A stretch of 13,363 bases of DNA from Clostridiaceae bacterium. GTDB taxonomy: Bacteria > Bacillota > Clostridia > DSM-8532. Of this stretch, positions 1 through 6,847 are shown in pieces. The stretch's first letter is position 1; each line of letters opens with the position of its first letter. A model generated the notes under the pieces. The model did not search any database, had not been told where the DNA came from, and saw only the letters and a program-made list of their open reading frames with translations. Position numbers and translations under genes: made by a program. The stretch lies in contig JAAYGP010000188.1 of the NCBI GenBank assembly GCA_012727625.1, positions 1 through 13,363 of the forward strand. The letters are read 5' to 3'.

Positions 1-118
1 GCCAATAATCTATGGGTTGTAGCAAGCGGAAGTTTACATGCTTTACTTATTTCAGAAAGCACGACAGGTTTTGATTTTTTTGCAAGATAATTAATTAATG
101 AAAATGTTCTTTCTACAG
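1..118 (-). pseudogene. IclR-family regulator, N-terminal fragment without start codon
   Basis: Read on the minus strand, this stretch gives SVERTFSLINYLAKK, then LSEISKACKLPLATTHRLL and runs off the window. This is the usual N-terminal winged helix-turn-helix of IclR regulators, which normally begins a few residues after Met with an S-V-E-R-type helix and has an L-S-E-I-A...K-S-T-V-H-R-L-L recognition segment. The codon before the first Ser is TAA, and no ATG, GTG or TTG lies in frame before the HTH, so the start has been lost. The orientation suggests that it once lay divergent from the catabolic operon and regulated it (inference). The ligand-binding domain would be outside the window. Family assignment is by motif; the break near 118 is seen directly. 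Confidence 0.72.
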
Positions 119-273
119 ATTATGTAGGAGCAATTGTTCTTGAATGTACAAATATGCCTCCTTATTCGTATTACATCCGGGAGGCGGTAGGATTACCGGT
201 ATTTGATATAATTACATTCATTAAATATGTTTATAGTGCTGTCGTACCTGAAAAATATAAAGGTTATTTATAA
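119..273 (+). pseudogene. Asp/Glu racemase-family protein, C-terminal fragment
   Basis: The plus frame ending in TAA at 271-273 encodes about 50 residues that include VLECTNMPPYS and GLPVFDII. These match the C-terminus of the complete racemase-family gene at 6097-6822 (VLECTNMPPFS, GLPVYDVV) at close to half of positions. The Cys of the ECTNMPP motif is the second catalytic Cys of the family. Upstream of about 119 the frame hits a stop (TAA 88-90) and the bases instead encode an IclR fragment on the other strand, so the N-terminal three quarters, including the first catalytic Cys, is missing. It is probably a relic of the first gene of the following operon, whose promoter would have gone with it. 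Confidence 0.72.
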
Positions 274-300
274 AAATACTATTTTATGGAGGTCTTACTA

Positions 301-708
301 ATGGCTAGGCAAATAACTTATGAGATGTGCAAAAAGATGAGTGATTATGTGCTGGAAAAGGGTTTTAAGGCTAACAGGCCACTTGCTGTTGTCATTACTG
401 ATGATGCAGGGAACATAGTTTATGCCAATATCATGGATGGTTTTCATGTAAGAGGAATTTCATTTGCATATCACAAAGCTTATACCGCAGCTAAAATGAC
501 TCGAACGGGAAGAGAATTTAAAGAACTATGCCAGCGTGATAATATAGATGTTAATGTTTTCTGTGATCCAAAAATGACAACTTTAATCGGTTCATCACCT
601 GTTCGTAACGCAAATGGCGAAGCAATCGGAGCCATTGGAGTCAGCGGATGGACTTCGGATGAGGATCAGCAGCTTTGCGATGAAGCTGTTAAGCTGATAC
701 TCGAATAA
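301..708 (+). CDS. HbpS/GlcG-like heme-binding-family protein (DUF336)
   Basis: This 135-residue protein is of the HbpS/GlcG family (PF03928). Typical features are the N-terminal helix that ends near L-A-V-V-I-T-D-D-A-G-N, the following Y-A-N-I-M-D-G segment, the K-A-Y-T-A-A-K-M-T helix, and the C-terminal G-A-I-G-A-I-G-V-S-G-W-T-S-D-E-D-Q motif, here spanning about residues 110-125. Length is normal for the family. An in-frame ATG at 286 overlaps the GGAGG ribosome site at 287-291, so ATG 301 is the real start. The family includes heme-binding and small-molecule-binding members, and many copies sit in catabolic operons without an assigned reaction. Here it lies 25 bases before the RraA-like gene and presumably serves the same pathway. 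Family confident, role unknown. Confidence 0.85.
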   Translation: MARQITYEMCKKMSDYVLEKGFKANRPLAVVITDDAGNIVYANIMDGFHVRGISFAYHKAYTAAKMTRTGREFKELCQRDNIDVNVFCDPKMTTLIGSSPVRNANGEAIGAIGVSGWTSDEDQQLCDEAVKLILE

Positions 709-733
709 TATAGAACAAGGAAGGATACTAGTT

Positions 734-1384
734 ATGAAATATGAAAGTGAATACATAAAAGAAAATCTTTATACAGCCATAATATGTGATGTAATGGATG
801 GAATGGGATATAGAAACCAGTCTCTTGGAAATGGCTTCAGAGTGCTGAACCCGGATACAAAACTATTCGGAAGAGCATTTACGAGTATAGGAACGCAGGT
901 ATATACAATGCCCGAAAACCCTCTTGTTGCTCAATGTAAAGTCATAGATCAGATTAAAGAGGGAGAGGTTTATATTTTAGCTACCCGTGGAAGCTACAAT
1001 TGCGCCATAATGGGAGAGCTTCTTGCAACTGCGATCACTGTAAAAAAAGGTCAGGGCGCTATAATCGATGGTATGGCAAGAGACTTAAGCCGTATGCAGC
1101 AAATGAATTTTCCGCTTTTCTACAAGGGTGCACTTCCCACAACTTCCAAAGGAAGATGCGAGGTAACCGAATGCCAGATACCGATTCTTATTGATGGCGT
1201 CCTTATCAGACCAGGCGATTATGTGTTTGGTGATATTGATGGAGTTGCAATTATTCCTGAAGATATAGCTGAGGAAGTCTTCGAGCGTGCATTGGAAATC
1301 GTACTCAAGGAGAATAAGGTTCGTGAGAGTCTGCTTAATGGAGCAACTTTGGCGGAAACTTATGCAAAAATAGGGGCAATCTAA
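734..1384 (+). CDS. RraA / HMG-CHA aldolase family protein
   Basis: This 216-residue protein matches the RraA/4-hydroxy-4-methyl-2-oxoglutarate aldolase family. Visible marks are GELLATA at about 94-100 and IDGMARDLSRM at 111-121, which contains the Arg116-Asp117 pair corresponding to the catalytic Arg-Asp of HMG aldolases, and a later GDYVFGDIDGVAIIP segment. Characterised enzymes are metal-dependent class II aldolases that cleave 4-hydroxy-2-oxo acids to pyruvate, and several also decarboxylate oxaloacetate. E. coli RraA itself instead binds RNase E, but the active-site residues and the operon setting favour an aldolase or decarboxylase. A GGAAGGA ribosome site precedes ATG 734. The stop codon lies in the loop of a perfect hairpin that reaches towards the next gene's ribosome site. 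Confidence 0.82.
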   Translation: MKYESEYIKENLYTAIICDVMDGMGYRNQSLGNGFRVLNPDTKLFGRAFTSIGTQVYTMPENPLVAQCKVIDQIKEGEVYILATRGSYNCAIMGELLATAITVKKGQGAIIDGMARDLSRMQQMNFPLFYKGALPTTSKGRCEVTECQIPILIDGVLIRPGDYVFGDIDGVAIIPEDIAEEVFERALEIVLKENKVRESLLNGATLAETYAKIGAI

Positions 1385-1404
1385 GCCCCTATTCCACAGG
1401 GGGG
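1369..1404 (+). promoter_or_regulatory. Alternative hairpins between the RraA-like and DgoK-like genes
   Basis: AATAGGGGC at 1369-1377 and GCCCCTATT at 1385-1393 form a perfect 9-bp hairpin with a 7-base loop that holds the stop codon of the upstream gene. The 3' arm can instead pair with the next gene's ribosome site: CCCCT at 1386-1390 with AGGGG at 1398-1402, loop of 7 bases. The two structures are mutually exclusive. No T-tract follows, so this is not a standard terminator. Inference: ribosomes finishing the upstream gene could influence access to the TTG start at 1414. Confidence 0.45.
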
Positions 1405-1413
1405 TAATTTTCT

Positions 1414-2427
1414 TTGATATGTGTTATTGATTGCGGTACCAGAAACACGAGACTAAGTATAGTGAATGATGAGGGAGGAATAGCAGCCCGGGCTGAAAAG
1501 AAAATTGGAGTACGTGACAGTGCGGTTTCCGGAAATAACAAGCTTCTGAAGGAAGGCTTAAAGGAGTTATTTGAATCGGTCCTCTTCAAAAATGGAATCA
1601 AACACGAACAGATTGATGTAATAGTTGCTTCAGGAATGATCACATCGGAGCTTGGGTTGTTTGAACTCCCTCATCTTACTGCCCCCGTGGGACTGCATGA
1701 GTTGTCGATGGGAATGCGACAATTTAAGGACAGCGAGCGGCTTCTTGATATTGACATACCCATAGTACTGATCCCGGGAGTGAAGAATGCAGGAATTGAC
1801 AGGTCTTCAATTAAAAACCTTGGTCATGTGGATTTCATGAGGGGAGAAGAAGTTCAGTGCATGGCACTTGCTGACCGTATGAAGGACATACTGCCAATAA
1901 ATATTGTTGTGCTTAGCTCAAACACAAAAATTATACATATAACATCTGAAGGGAAAATTGCTGCAAGTACAACAACTCTCAGCGGGCAGATTTATGAAGC
2001 ACTCTTGTCGAAAACATTTATTGGCAAGTCTGTTGCAGGAAATGACACAAATCCTGTTTTACCGGACCGTAAAAATGAAATAATTGAAGCTGCTTTTGAA
2101 ACTGTCAGGCAAACGGGTTTGTTAAGATCTTTTCTTCTGACAAGAATTATGGAAATACTTCTTGACACAACACACTCAGAGAGAAACCTGTTTGTTAACT
2201 CCATCATAGCCTATGATGATATGATTGCAATTGATGAATTTGTAAAGCGCGGTTATTTCACTGATACATATGTTTTTTTTGGTCAGGAAAACAGGTGTAA
2301 TTTATACGAAAGGTTTTTCAAGGAAAAATATGATGGAACAATACGAATAATCAAGTATTATGACAAGCAGATTCTTTCTGATCTGACTGTTGAGGGCATT
2401 CTTTTAGTATATAATTATAAAAATTAG
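1414..2427 (+). CDS. Divergent DgoK-like 2-dehydro-3-deoxygalactonokinase family protein
   Basis: This 337-residue protein resembles the 2-dehydro-3-deoxygalactonokinase family (PF05035). The N-terminal nucleotide-binding loop M-I-C-V-I-D-C-G-T-R-N-T-R is at residues 1-13, a PG segment is at 121-122, and FMRGEEVQ, the counterpart of V-M-R-G-E-E-T-Q in DgoK, is at about 141-148. It departs from known DgoK where the family has P-G-T-H-x-K-W (here L-S-S-N-T-K-I-I, 167-174) and M-T-G-E (here L-S-G-Q, 189-192). The substrate may therefore differ, or kinase activity may be altered. The start is TTG at 1414, chosen because a GGGGGG ribosome site lies nine bases upstream and the glycine-rich loop begins immediately; no alternative start preserves that loop. 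The DapA-family gene follows 12 bases after the stop. Confidence 0.72.
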   Translation: MICVIDCGTRNTRLSIVNDEGGIAARAEKKIGVRDSAVSGNNKLLKEGLKELFESVLFKNGIKHEQIDVIVASGMITSELGLFELPHLTAPVGLHELSMGMRQFKDSERLLDIDIPIVLIPGVKNAGIDRSSIKNLGHVDFMRGEEVQCMALADRMKDILPINIVVLSSNTKIIHITSEGKIAASTTTLSGQIYEALLSKTFIGKSVAGNDTNPVLPDRKNEIIEAAFETVRQTGLLRSFLLTRIMEILLDTTHSERNLFVNSIIAYDDMIAIDEFVKRGYFTDTYVFFGQENRCNLYERFFKEKYDGTIRIIKYYDKQILSDLTVEGILLVYNYKN

Positions 2428-2439
2428 CGGGGTGAAGAA

Positions 2440-3324
2440 ATGTTTAAGATGAAAGGCGTTATTCCTCCATTGATCACTCCTTTTACCGAGGATGGTCAGC
2501 TGGATTTGGAAGCATTGAAAAAGCTGGTGGAGTTTCTTGGCACCAGGGTGGATGGCTTGTTTGTAACAGGTTCTTATGGTTCCTGTGCGCTCATGACTGA
2601 GGAAGAACGCAAACTGGTATATAAAACCACGATTGATGCAATAAGCGGGAAGATTCCGGTCGTTGCTCATGTTGGTACAGGAGACGGCAAATCTGCAGCA
2701 AGACTTACGGAGTATGCGGTTAAAAGCGGAGCAGCAGCGGTTTCAGCAGTAGGTCCTTTTTATTATAAATACAATGATGACAGTATATGCCGGTATTATG
2801 ATGATATACTAAAGGCCGCAAAAGACTGTCCTGTTTATGTTTATAATAATCCTCAGTTTCAGGGTTACCCGATGAGCTTGTCACTTGTTAAAAGGCTTAA
2901 GTCAATAGGCGTCAGGGGAATAAAGGATGCCACCTTTGATATAATAATGCACGCCAATTATATGCGCCTTTTAAAGGATGACAATTTTGACGTGGCTCTT
3001 GGAACGGAAGCGATGTGGCTTTCTGCCTCCGTACTTGGCTGCAACGCTTTCATTCCCGGGATTGGGAATGTATTTCCGGAGATATGCAGAAAAATGTATG
3101 AACAGGCTGTAATGAAAGATTACGAAGCATGCCGCAGTACGCAGTTTGAGGTAAACGAGCTGAGGGACATAATGTATCTTGCCAGATCAACCCAGCTTGC
3201 GGTGTATGCAATGCTTGAGATCAGGGGAATTGTAAAGTGTTATCCCCGTTCACCGTTCATACCGGCCACTGGTGATGAGAAAAAGGCAATCAGGAACAGG
3301 CTGGTCAGCCTGGGAGCCATTTAA
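2440..3324 (+). CDS. DapA/NAL superfamily lyase (KDG-aldolase or dihydrodipicolinate-synthase-like)
   Basis: This 294-residue class I (Schiff-base) lyase of the DHDPS/N-acetylneuraminate lyase family has the normal length. Visible are G-V-I-P-P-L-I-T-P-F at 6-15, FVTGSYGS at 41-48 in place of the usual G-T-T-G-E, VYVYNNP at 132-138 with the conserved Tyr135, and GIKDAT at 160-165 with the Schiff-base Lys162. Members include 2-keto-3-deoxygluconate aldolase, hydroxyproline-pathway deaminases and true DapA; sequence alone does not choose among them. True DapA is unlikely because the neighbours are catabolic rather than lysine-biosynthetic. It follows a DgoK-like kinase, so a 2-keto-3-deoxy acid is one candidate substrate. 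A GGGGTG ribosome site precedes ATG 2440. Confidence 0.85.
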   Translation: MFKMKGVIPPLITPFTEDGQLDLEALKKLVEFLGTRVDGLFVTGSYGSCALMTEEERKLVYKTTIDAISGKIPVVAHVGTGDGKSAARLTEYAVKSGAAAVSAVGPFYYKYNDDSICRYYDDILKAAKDCPVYVYNNPQFQGYPMSLSLVKRLKSIGVRGIKDATFDIIMHANYMRLLKDDNFDVALGTEAMWLSASVLGCNAFIPGIGNVFPEICRKMYEQAVMKDYEACRSTQFEVNELRDIMYLARSTQLAVYAMLEIRGIVKCYPRSPFIPATGDEKKAIRNRLVSLGAI

Positions 3325-3384
3325 TGCTCTTCATACAGAGTTTATGTAATGCCATATAATTATGAGAACAAATTGGAGACTAAT

Positions 3385-4551
3385 ATGAAATACGATTTTG
3401 ATAAAATAATCGACAGAAAAAACAGCAACTGCTTAAAATGGGATACTGTCGAAGAAGGCGTGCTGCCAATGTGGGTTGCAGACATGGATTTTGCCATTGC
3501 AGACCCTATATTGATGGCATTGAAAAAAAGACTGGAACATCCGGTGTTTGGCTATGGAATTACTCCCGGGAACTATTATGATATAGCAGCTAAATGGGTT
3601 GAAAGGCGTCATGGATTCAAACCGGAAGAGCAGTGGTTTTCCCACTGCCCCGGTGTTGTCCCCGGGCTTCATTTTCTTGCGCAATGCATGGTCAAACCGG
3701 GTGACAGGATCATAATGCTGACGCCTGTATATTATCCTTTTTTTGAAGCTGCACAGAGGAATGGAATTGGAGTCAGTGCTTCGCAATTGATATACAGGAA
3801 TCAAAGGTATGAAATTGACTTCGATGATTTCGAAAAAAAGGCTAAAGAGCCGGAAGTCAAGATGTTCTATTTCTGCAGTCCTCACAACCCGGGAGGACGG
3901 CTTTGGACAAGGGAAGAGATTGAAAGGCTGGGCATGATTTGTATTGAAAACGGTATTATAATAGTATCTGACGAAATACACAGTGATTTGCTGATGCCGG
4001 GCGAAAGGCATATAGTTACAGCTTCAGTATCCAGGGAAATATCAGACAATTCAATAACATTTATCGCACCAAGCAAAACTTTTAACCTTGCTGGTCTCCA
4101 GACATCGCTAATAATGATTCCGAACCCTTCACTCAAGGATATATTTGACAGGTTTATAGCCAGACTTGGAATTAAGCGCCCGAATGTATTTGGAATAAGT
4201 GCGCTTATGGCTTCCTACGAATATGGTGATGAGTGGCTGGATCAATTGCTGATATACCTGAAGAACAATGTGGAATGCGTAAAGGAATATCTTTCTGAGC
4301 ATATACCTGAAGCAAAGATGATGATACCACAGGCAGGTTATTTGGTATGGATAGATTTTTCAGGATTAAAGCTTGATCCAAAAGAATTTCATGAAGCCCT
4401 GCTTAAAACAGGTAAGATCTGGCTTGATGAAGGGTACATGTTCGGTGAGCCGGGTTATGGCTTTGAAAGGATTAATGTGGCATGTCCCCGCTCTGTATTG
4501 ATTGACGGGCTTAAGCGTATTAAAAAGACAATAGATTATTTGAGAAAATGA
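3385..4551 (+). CDS. PatB/MalY-family PLP enzyme (aminotransferase / cystathionine beta-lyase)
   Basis: This 388-residue fold-type I PLP enzyme is of the PatB/MalY group. The family signature L-P-M-W-V-A-D-M-D-F is at 27-36, SPHNPGGR at 165-172 has the PLP-ring Asn168, SDEIHSDL at 195-202 has Asp196 for the pyridine nitrogen, and SKTFNLAGLQ at 230-239 carries the PLP lysine Lys231. Characterised members are C-S beta-lyases (cystathionine to homocysteine) or aminotransferases. An ATG at 3349 is in frame, but the protein aligns to the family from M-K-Y-D-F-D, and GGAG at 3375-3378 stands six bases before ATG 3385, so that start is preferred. In this operon it could remove an amino group or beta-eliminate a substituted amino acid (inference). 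Confidence 0.87.
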   Translation: MKYDFDKIIDRKNSNCLKWDTVEEGVLPMWVADMDFAIADPILMALKKRLEHPVFGYGITPGNYYDIAAKWVERRHGFKPEEQWFSHCPGVVPGLHFLAQCMVKPGDRIIMLTPVYYPFFEAAQRNGIGVSASQLIYRNQRYEIDFDDFEKKAKEPEVKMFYFCSPHNPGGRLWTREEIERLGMICIENGIIIVSDEIHSDLLMPGERHIVTASVSREISDNSITFIAPSKTFNLAGLQTSLIMIPNPSLKDIFDRFIARLGIKRPNVFGISALMASYEYGDEWLDQLLIYLKNNVECVKEYLSEHIPEAKMMIPQAGYLVWIDFSGLKLDPKEFHEALLKTGKIWLDEGYMFGEPGYGFERINVACPRSVLIDGLKRIKKTIDYLRK

Positions 4552-4560
4552 GGCGGTAAG

Positions 4561-4833
4561 ATGAAAGATATCATTATCTGCAGGTGCGAGGAAGTAAAGC
4601 TTTCAGAGATAGAGAAAGCAATCGAGGATGGTGCCGAAACCATAGATGGCGTTAAAAGGAGAACAAGAGCCGGTATGGGCCTGTGTCAGGGAAAGACTTG
4701 CGAAAGGTTGATCGCAGGAATAATTTCTGAAAAGACCAAAAAATCCATATCTCAAATTATTGTTTCCACAAAGCGTCCCCCGGTGCGGCCTGTCCGCTTG
4801 TCTTTGTTTAAGGGTGAAGAAGATGACGAATAA
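4561..4833 (+). CDS. BFD-like [2Fe-2S]-binding protein
   Basis: This 90-residue protein carries the four cysteines of a bacterioferritin-associated-ferredoxin-like (Fer2_BFD) domain: Cys7-x-Cys9-E-E-V at the start and Cys42-Q-G-K-T-Cys47 after a G-M-G-L turn. The spacing C-x-C, about 32 residues, then C-x4-C is what the [2Fe-2S] fold needs. The charged tail after residue 60 is not part of the domain. It starts nine bases after the PatB-like gene, and its last 11 bases overlap the FAD oxidoreductase start, so the two are probably translated together and form one electron-transfer enzyme. The same pairing occurs in D-hydroxyproline dehydrogenase and HcnABC-type enzymes, although their other flavin subunit is absent here. 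Confidence 0.85.
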   Translation: MKDIIICRCEEVKLSEIEKAIEDGAETIDGVKRRTRAGMGLCQGKTCERLIAGIISEKTKKSISQIIVSTKRPPVRPVRLSLFKGEEDDE

Positions 4834-6007
4834 ATGTGATGTTTTAGTAATAGGAGGAGGAGTTATCGGTACTTCAGTTGCATATTCCCTATGCAAGCGC
4901 AATTATTCAGTAATGCTTCTTGAAAGATCTGAACTTGCGTCCGGTACTGCAGGAGCTACCGATGGCTATATTACTTATCATACTAAAAAGCCGGGGATTC
5001 ATCTTGATATGGGCATCCAAAGCGGCGGGATGTTTGATCAGCTGGCATATGAACTCCATGACGCTGCCGGAATTGATATAGAGTATGAAAAAAATTGCGG
5101 AAGCATTCAAGTGGTTGATCGTGAAGAGGACTATCCGTATATTGCTTCCATGGTTAAGGAGCAGCATGAACAGACAAGACTTGATGTGGCAATGTACTCG
5201 ATTGATGAGCTGAGAAAAATAGAACCTGCACTCAGCCCATCTCTTATTGGCGGGTTATATTGCCCTACGGCGGGAAAGGTTAATCCGATGAAGATGGTGT
5301 TTGCGTTTGCTGCCGCTGCAAAAAATCTTACATGCAAGATCATGGAAAATACTGAGGTTACAGATTTAATAATACAGAATGGGCGTGCCATAGGAGTTCA
5401 TACAACTGCGGGATCTTACTATGCCGATTATATAGTCAATGCTGCAGGAACATGGGCAGGAAACTTGGCAAAAATGGCAGGTTTAAATATACCAATAAAA
5501 CCAAGGCGGGGACAGATACTTGTTACAGAGACACTGGCACCGATTATAAAGACAACTATGCAATGTGCAAGAACGACTGCTATAAAGCTTAACCCTAAAA
5601 TGCTGGAGACGCTTCCGGAGAAAATCATCAGGATGGGTACAGGTTTTTGCATTGAGCAGACTGCCGATGGTACCCTGCTCCTGGGTTTTACCCGTGAGTT
5701 TTCGGGATTTGACCGGGACGTTACCCTTGAAGCCATTGATTATATTGCCGCCCGTGCCGTGAAATTTATACCTGCCCTTGAAGACGTTAACTTCATAAGA
5801 AGTTTTTCCGGGCTAAGGCCATATACTCCTGATGGTTTGCCTGTTATTGGCAAGGTCGATGAAATTGAAGGATTTATAATGGCTGCTGGTCATGAAGGAG
5901 ATGGAATATGCCTTGCCCCGCTTACCGGGGAGATGGTTGCTGAGATAATATCTGATACTGAATTGTCGTTCCCTGTTGAGAATTTCTCATATAAAAGATT
6001 TGCCTGA
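4823..6007 (+). CDS. DAO-type FAD-dependent oxidoreductase (D-amino acid dehydrogenase-like)
   Basis: This 394-residue protein of the DAO family (PF01266) covers D-amino acid dehydrogenase, glycine/sarcosine oxidase and hydroxyproline dehydrogenase subunits. The FAD-binding GGGVIG is at 11-16, with the acidic residue closing the second strand in L-L-E-R. The C-terminal family signature reads G-L-R-P-Y-T-P-D-G-L-P-V-I-G, then AAGHEGDGICLAPLTG, which contacts FAD. Start ATG 4823 follows GGGTGAAGAAG inside the preceding gene; longer upstream in-frame starts lie before the Rossmann strand and lack a ribosome site. The overlap with the [2Fe-2S] gene suggests a heteromeric dehydrogenase passing electrons to an iron-sulfur carrier rather than to oxygen. 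The substrate is probably a D- or cyclic amino acid; it cannot be specified from sequence. Confidence 0.87.
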   Translation: MTNKCDVLVIGGGVIGTSVAYSLCKRNYSVMLLERSELASGTAGATDGYITYHTKKPGIHLDMGIQSGGMFDQLAYELHDAAGIDIEYEKNCGSIQVVDREEDYPYIASMVKEQHEQTRLDVAMYSIDELRKIEPALSPSLIGGLYCPTAGKVNPMKMVFAFAAAAKNLTCKIMENTEVTDLIIQNGRAIGVHTTAGSYYADYIVNAAGTWAGNLAKMAGLNIPIKPRRGQILVTETLAPIIKTTMQCARTTAIKLNPKMLETLPEKIIRMGTGFCIEQTADGTLLLGFTREFSGFDRDVTLEAIDYIAARAVKFIPALEDVNFIRSFSGLRPYTPDGLPVIGKVDEIEGFIMAAGHEGDGICLAPLTGEMVAEIISDTELSFPVENFSYKRFA

Positions 6008-6096
6008 CAAATTTCAGGTTTGCCATAGCCAGGAGTATACTGCTAATTTCTGATCTTTTAAATTTAGTTTTATAGATATTTATGGAGGTTTGCCCT

Positions 6097-6822
6097 ATGG
6101 CACTGTTTCGAGGGAATACAACAAATTATGGAGAGCCTGTAGGAATACTGATGTTAAAAACATCCTTTCCGAGGATTCCCGGAGATATCGGAAATGCTAC
6201 TACATTTGATTTTCCCGTAAGATACAAAGTGATTGAACAGGCTAATTATGAAAGTGTAGTGAACAAGCCGGACATTTCGCTGGTAAACTTCTTTACTGAC
6301 GCTGCAAAGGAACTGTCAAGGGAAGGATGTAAAGCAATATTTACAAGCTGCGGCTTTCTCGCCGTATTTCAACGTGAAATTCAGGCTCAGCTGGATGTTC
6401 CGTTTGCTTCATCAAGTCTCATGCAGGTTAAATATATCTATGACTTTATGCCAAAAAAACGAAAGATCGGAATAGTAACTGCTTATGAGAAAAAACTGAC
6501 TCAACGCCATTTTGAAGGAGTAGGGATAGAAAATATTCCAAAAGCCGTCATTGGTCTTGAAGGAACATATTTTTGCGATTTTCTGATGAACATGCCAAAC
6601 GAATTTGACAGTGAACGAGCAAAAAATGATATGATTGAAGTTACGGGAAGGCTTTTAAAACAAAATCCCGACATTGCTGCACTTGTTTTGGAATGTACCA
6701 ATATGCCTCCTTTTTCCGCTGAGCTTCAGAGGGTATACGGCTTGCCTGTATATGATGTTGTAAGCATGATTAATTATTTCACTTCAGGCTTTTTAAGAAA
6801 TGACTTTCGCGGATTTATATGA
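6097..6822 (+). CDS. Asp/Glu racemase-family protein (hydantoin racemase / maleate isomerase-like)
   Basis: This 241-residue protein is related to Asp/Glu/hydantoin racemases. Two cysteines stand in the expected places for two-base catalysis: FTSCGFLA around Cys85 and VLECTNMPP around Cys200. The N-terminal G-E-P-V-G-I-L-M-L strand and IGIVTAYEKK at about 124-133 are the start of the two half-domains. Many such proteins in clostridial genomes have no proven substrate. ATG 6082 overlaps the GGAGG ribosome site, so ATG 6097 is the start. It lies 89 bases after the FAD gene, further apart than other genes in the operon, and could have its own weak promoter, though I see no convincing one. A fragment of a paralogue begins the operon at 119-273. 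Confidence 0.83.
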   Translation: MALFRGNTTNYGEPVGILMLKTSFPRIPGDIGNATTFDFPVRYKVIEQANYESVVNKPDISLVNFFTDAAKELSREGCKAIFTSCGFLAVFQREIQAQLDVPFASSSLMQVKYIYDFMPKKRKIGIVTAYEKKLTQRHFEGVGIENIPKAVIGLEGTYFCDFLMNMPNEFDSERAKNDMIEVTGRLLKQNPDIAALVLECTNMPPFSAELQRVYGLPVYDVVSMINYFTSGFLRNDFRGFI

Positions 6823-6830
6823 CAATAATC

Positions 6831-6847
6831 CCTAAACCATTTTTAGG
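6831..6847 (+). terminator. Weak hairpin after the catabolic operon
   Basis: CCTAAA at 6831-6836 and TTTAGG at 6842-6847 form a 6-bp stem with a 5-base loop, nine bases after the last operon stop. The T-rich loop and AT-rich flank do not provide a proper T-tract, so termination here is only possible, not convincing. Confidence 0.25.

Noticed and set aside
2440..3324. True lysine-biosynthetic dapA
   Set aside because: The usual G-T-T-G-E is replaced by G-S-Y-G-S and all neighbours are catabolic; left at superfamily level.
3433..4136. Long minus-strand frame opposite the PatB-like gene (192 codons)
   Set aside because: It is a shadow of a well-supported PLP enzyme; no ribosome site or motif.
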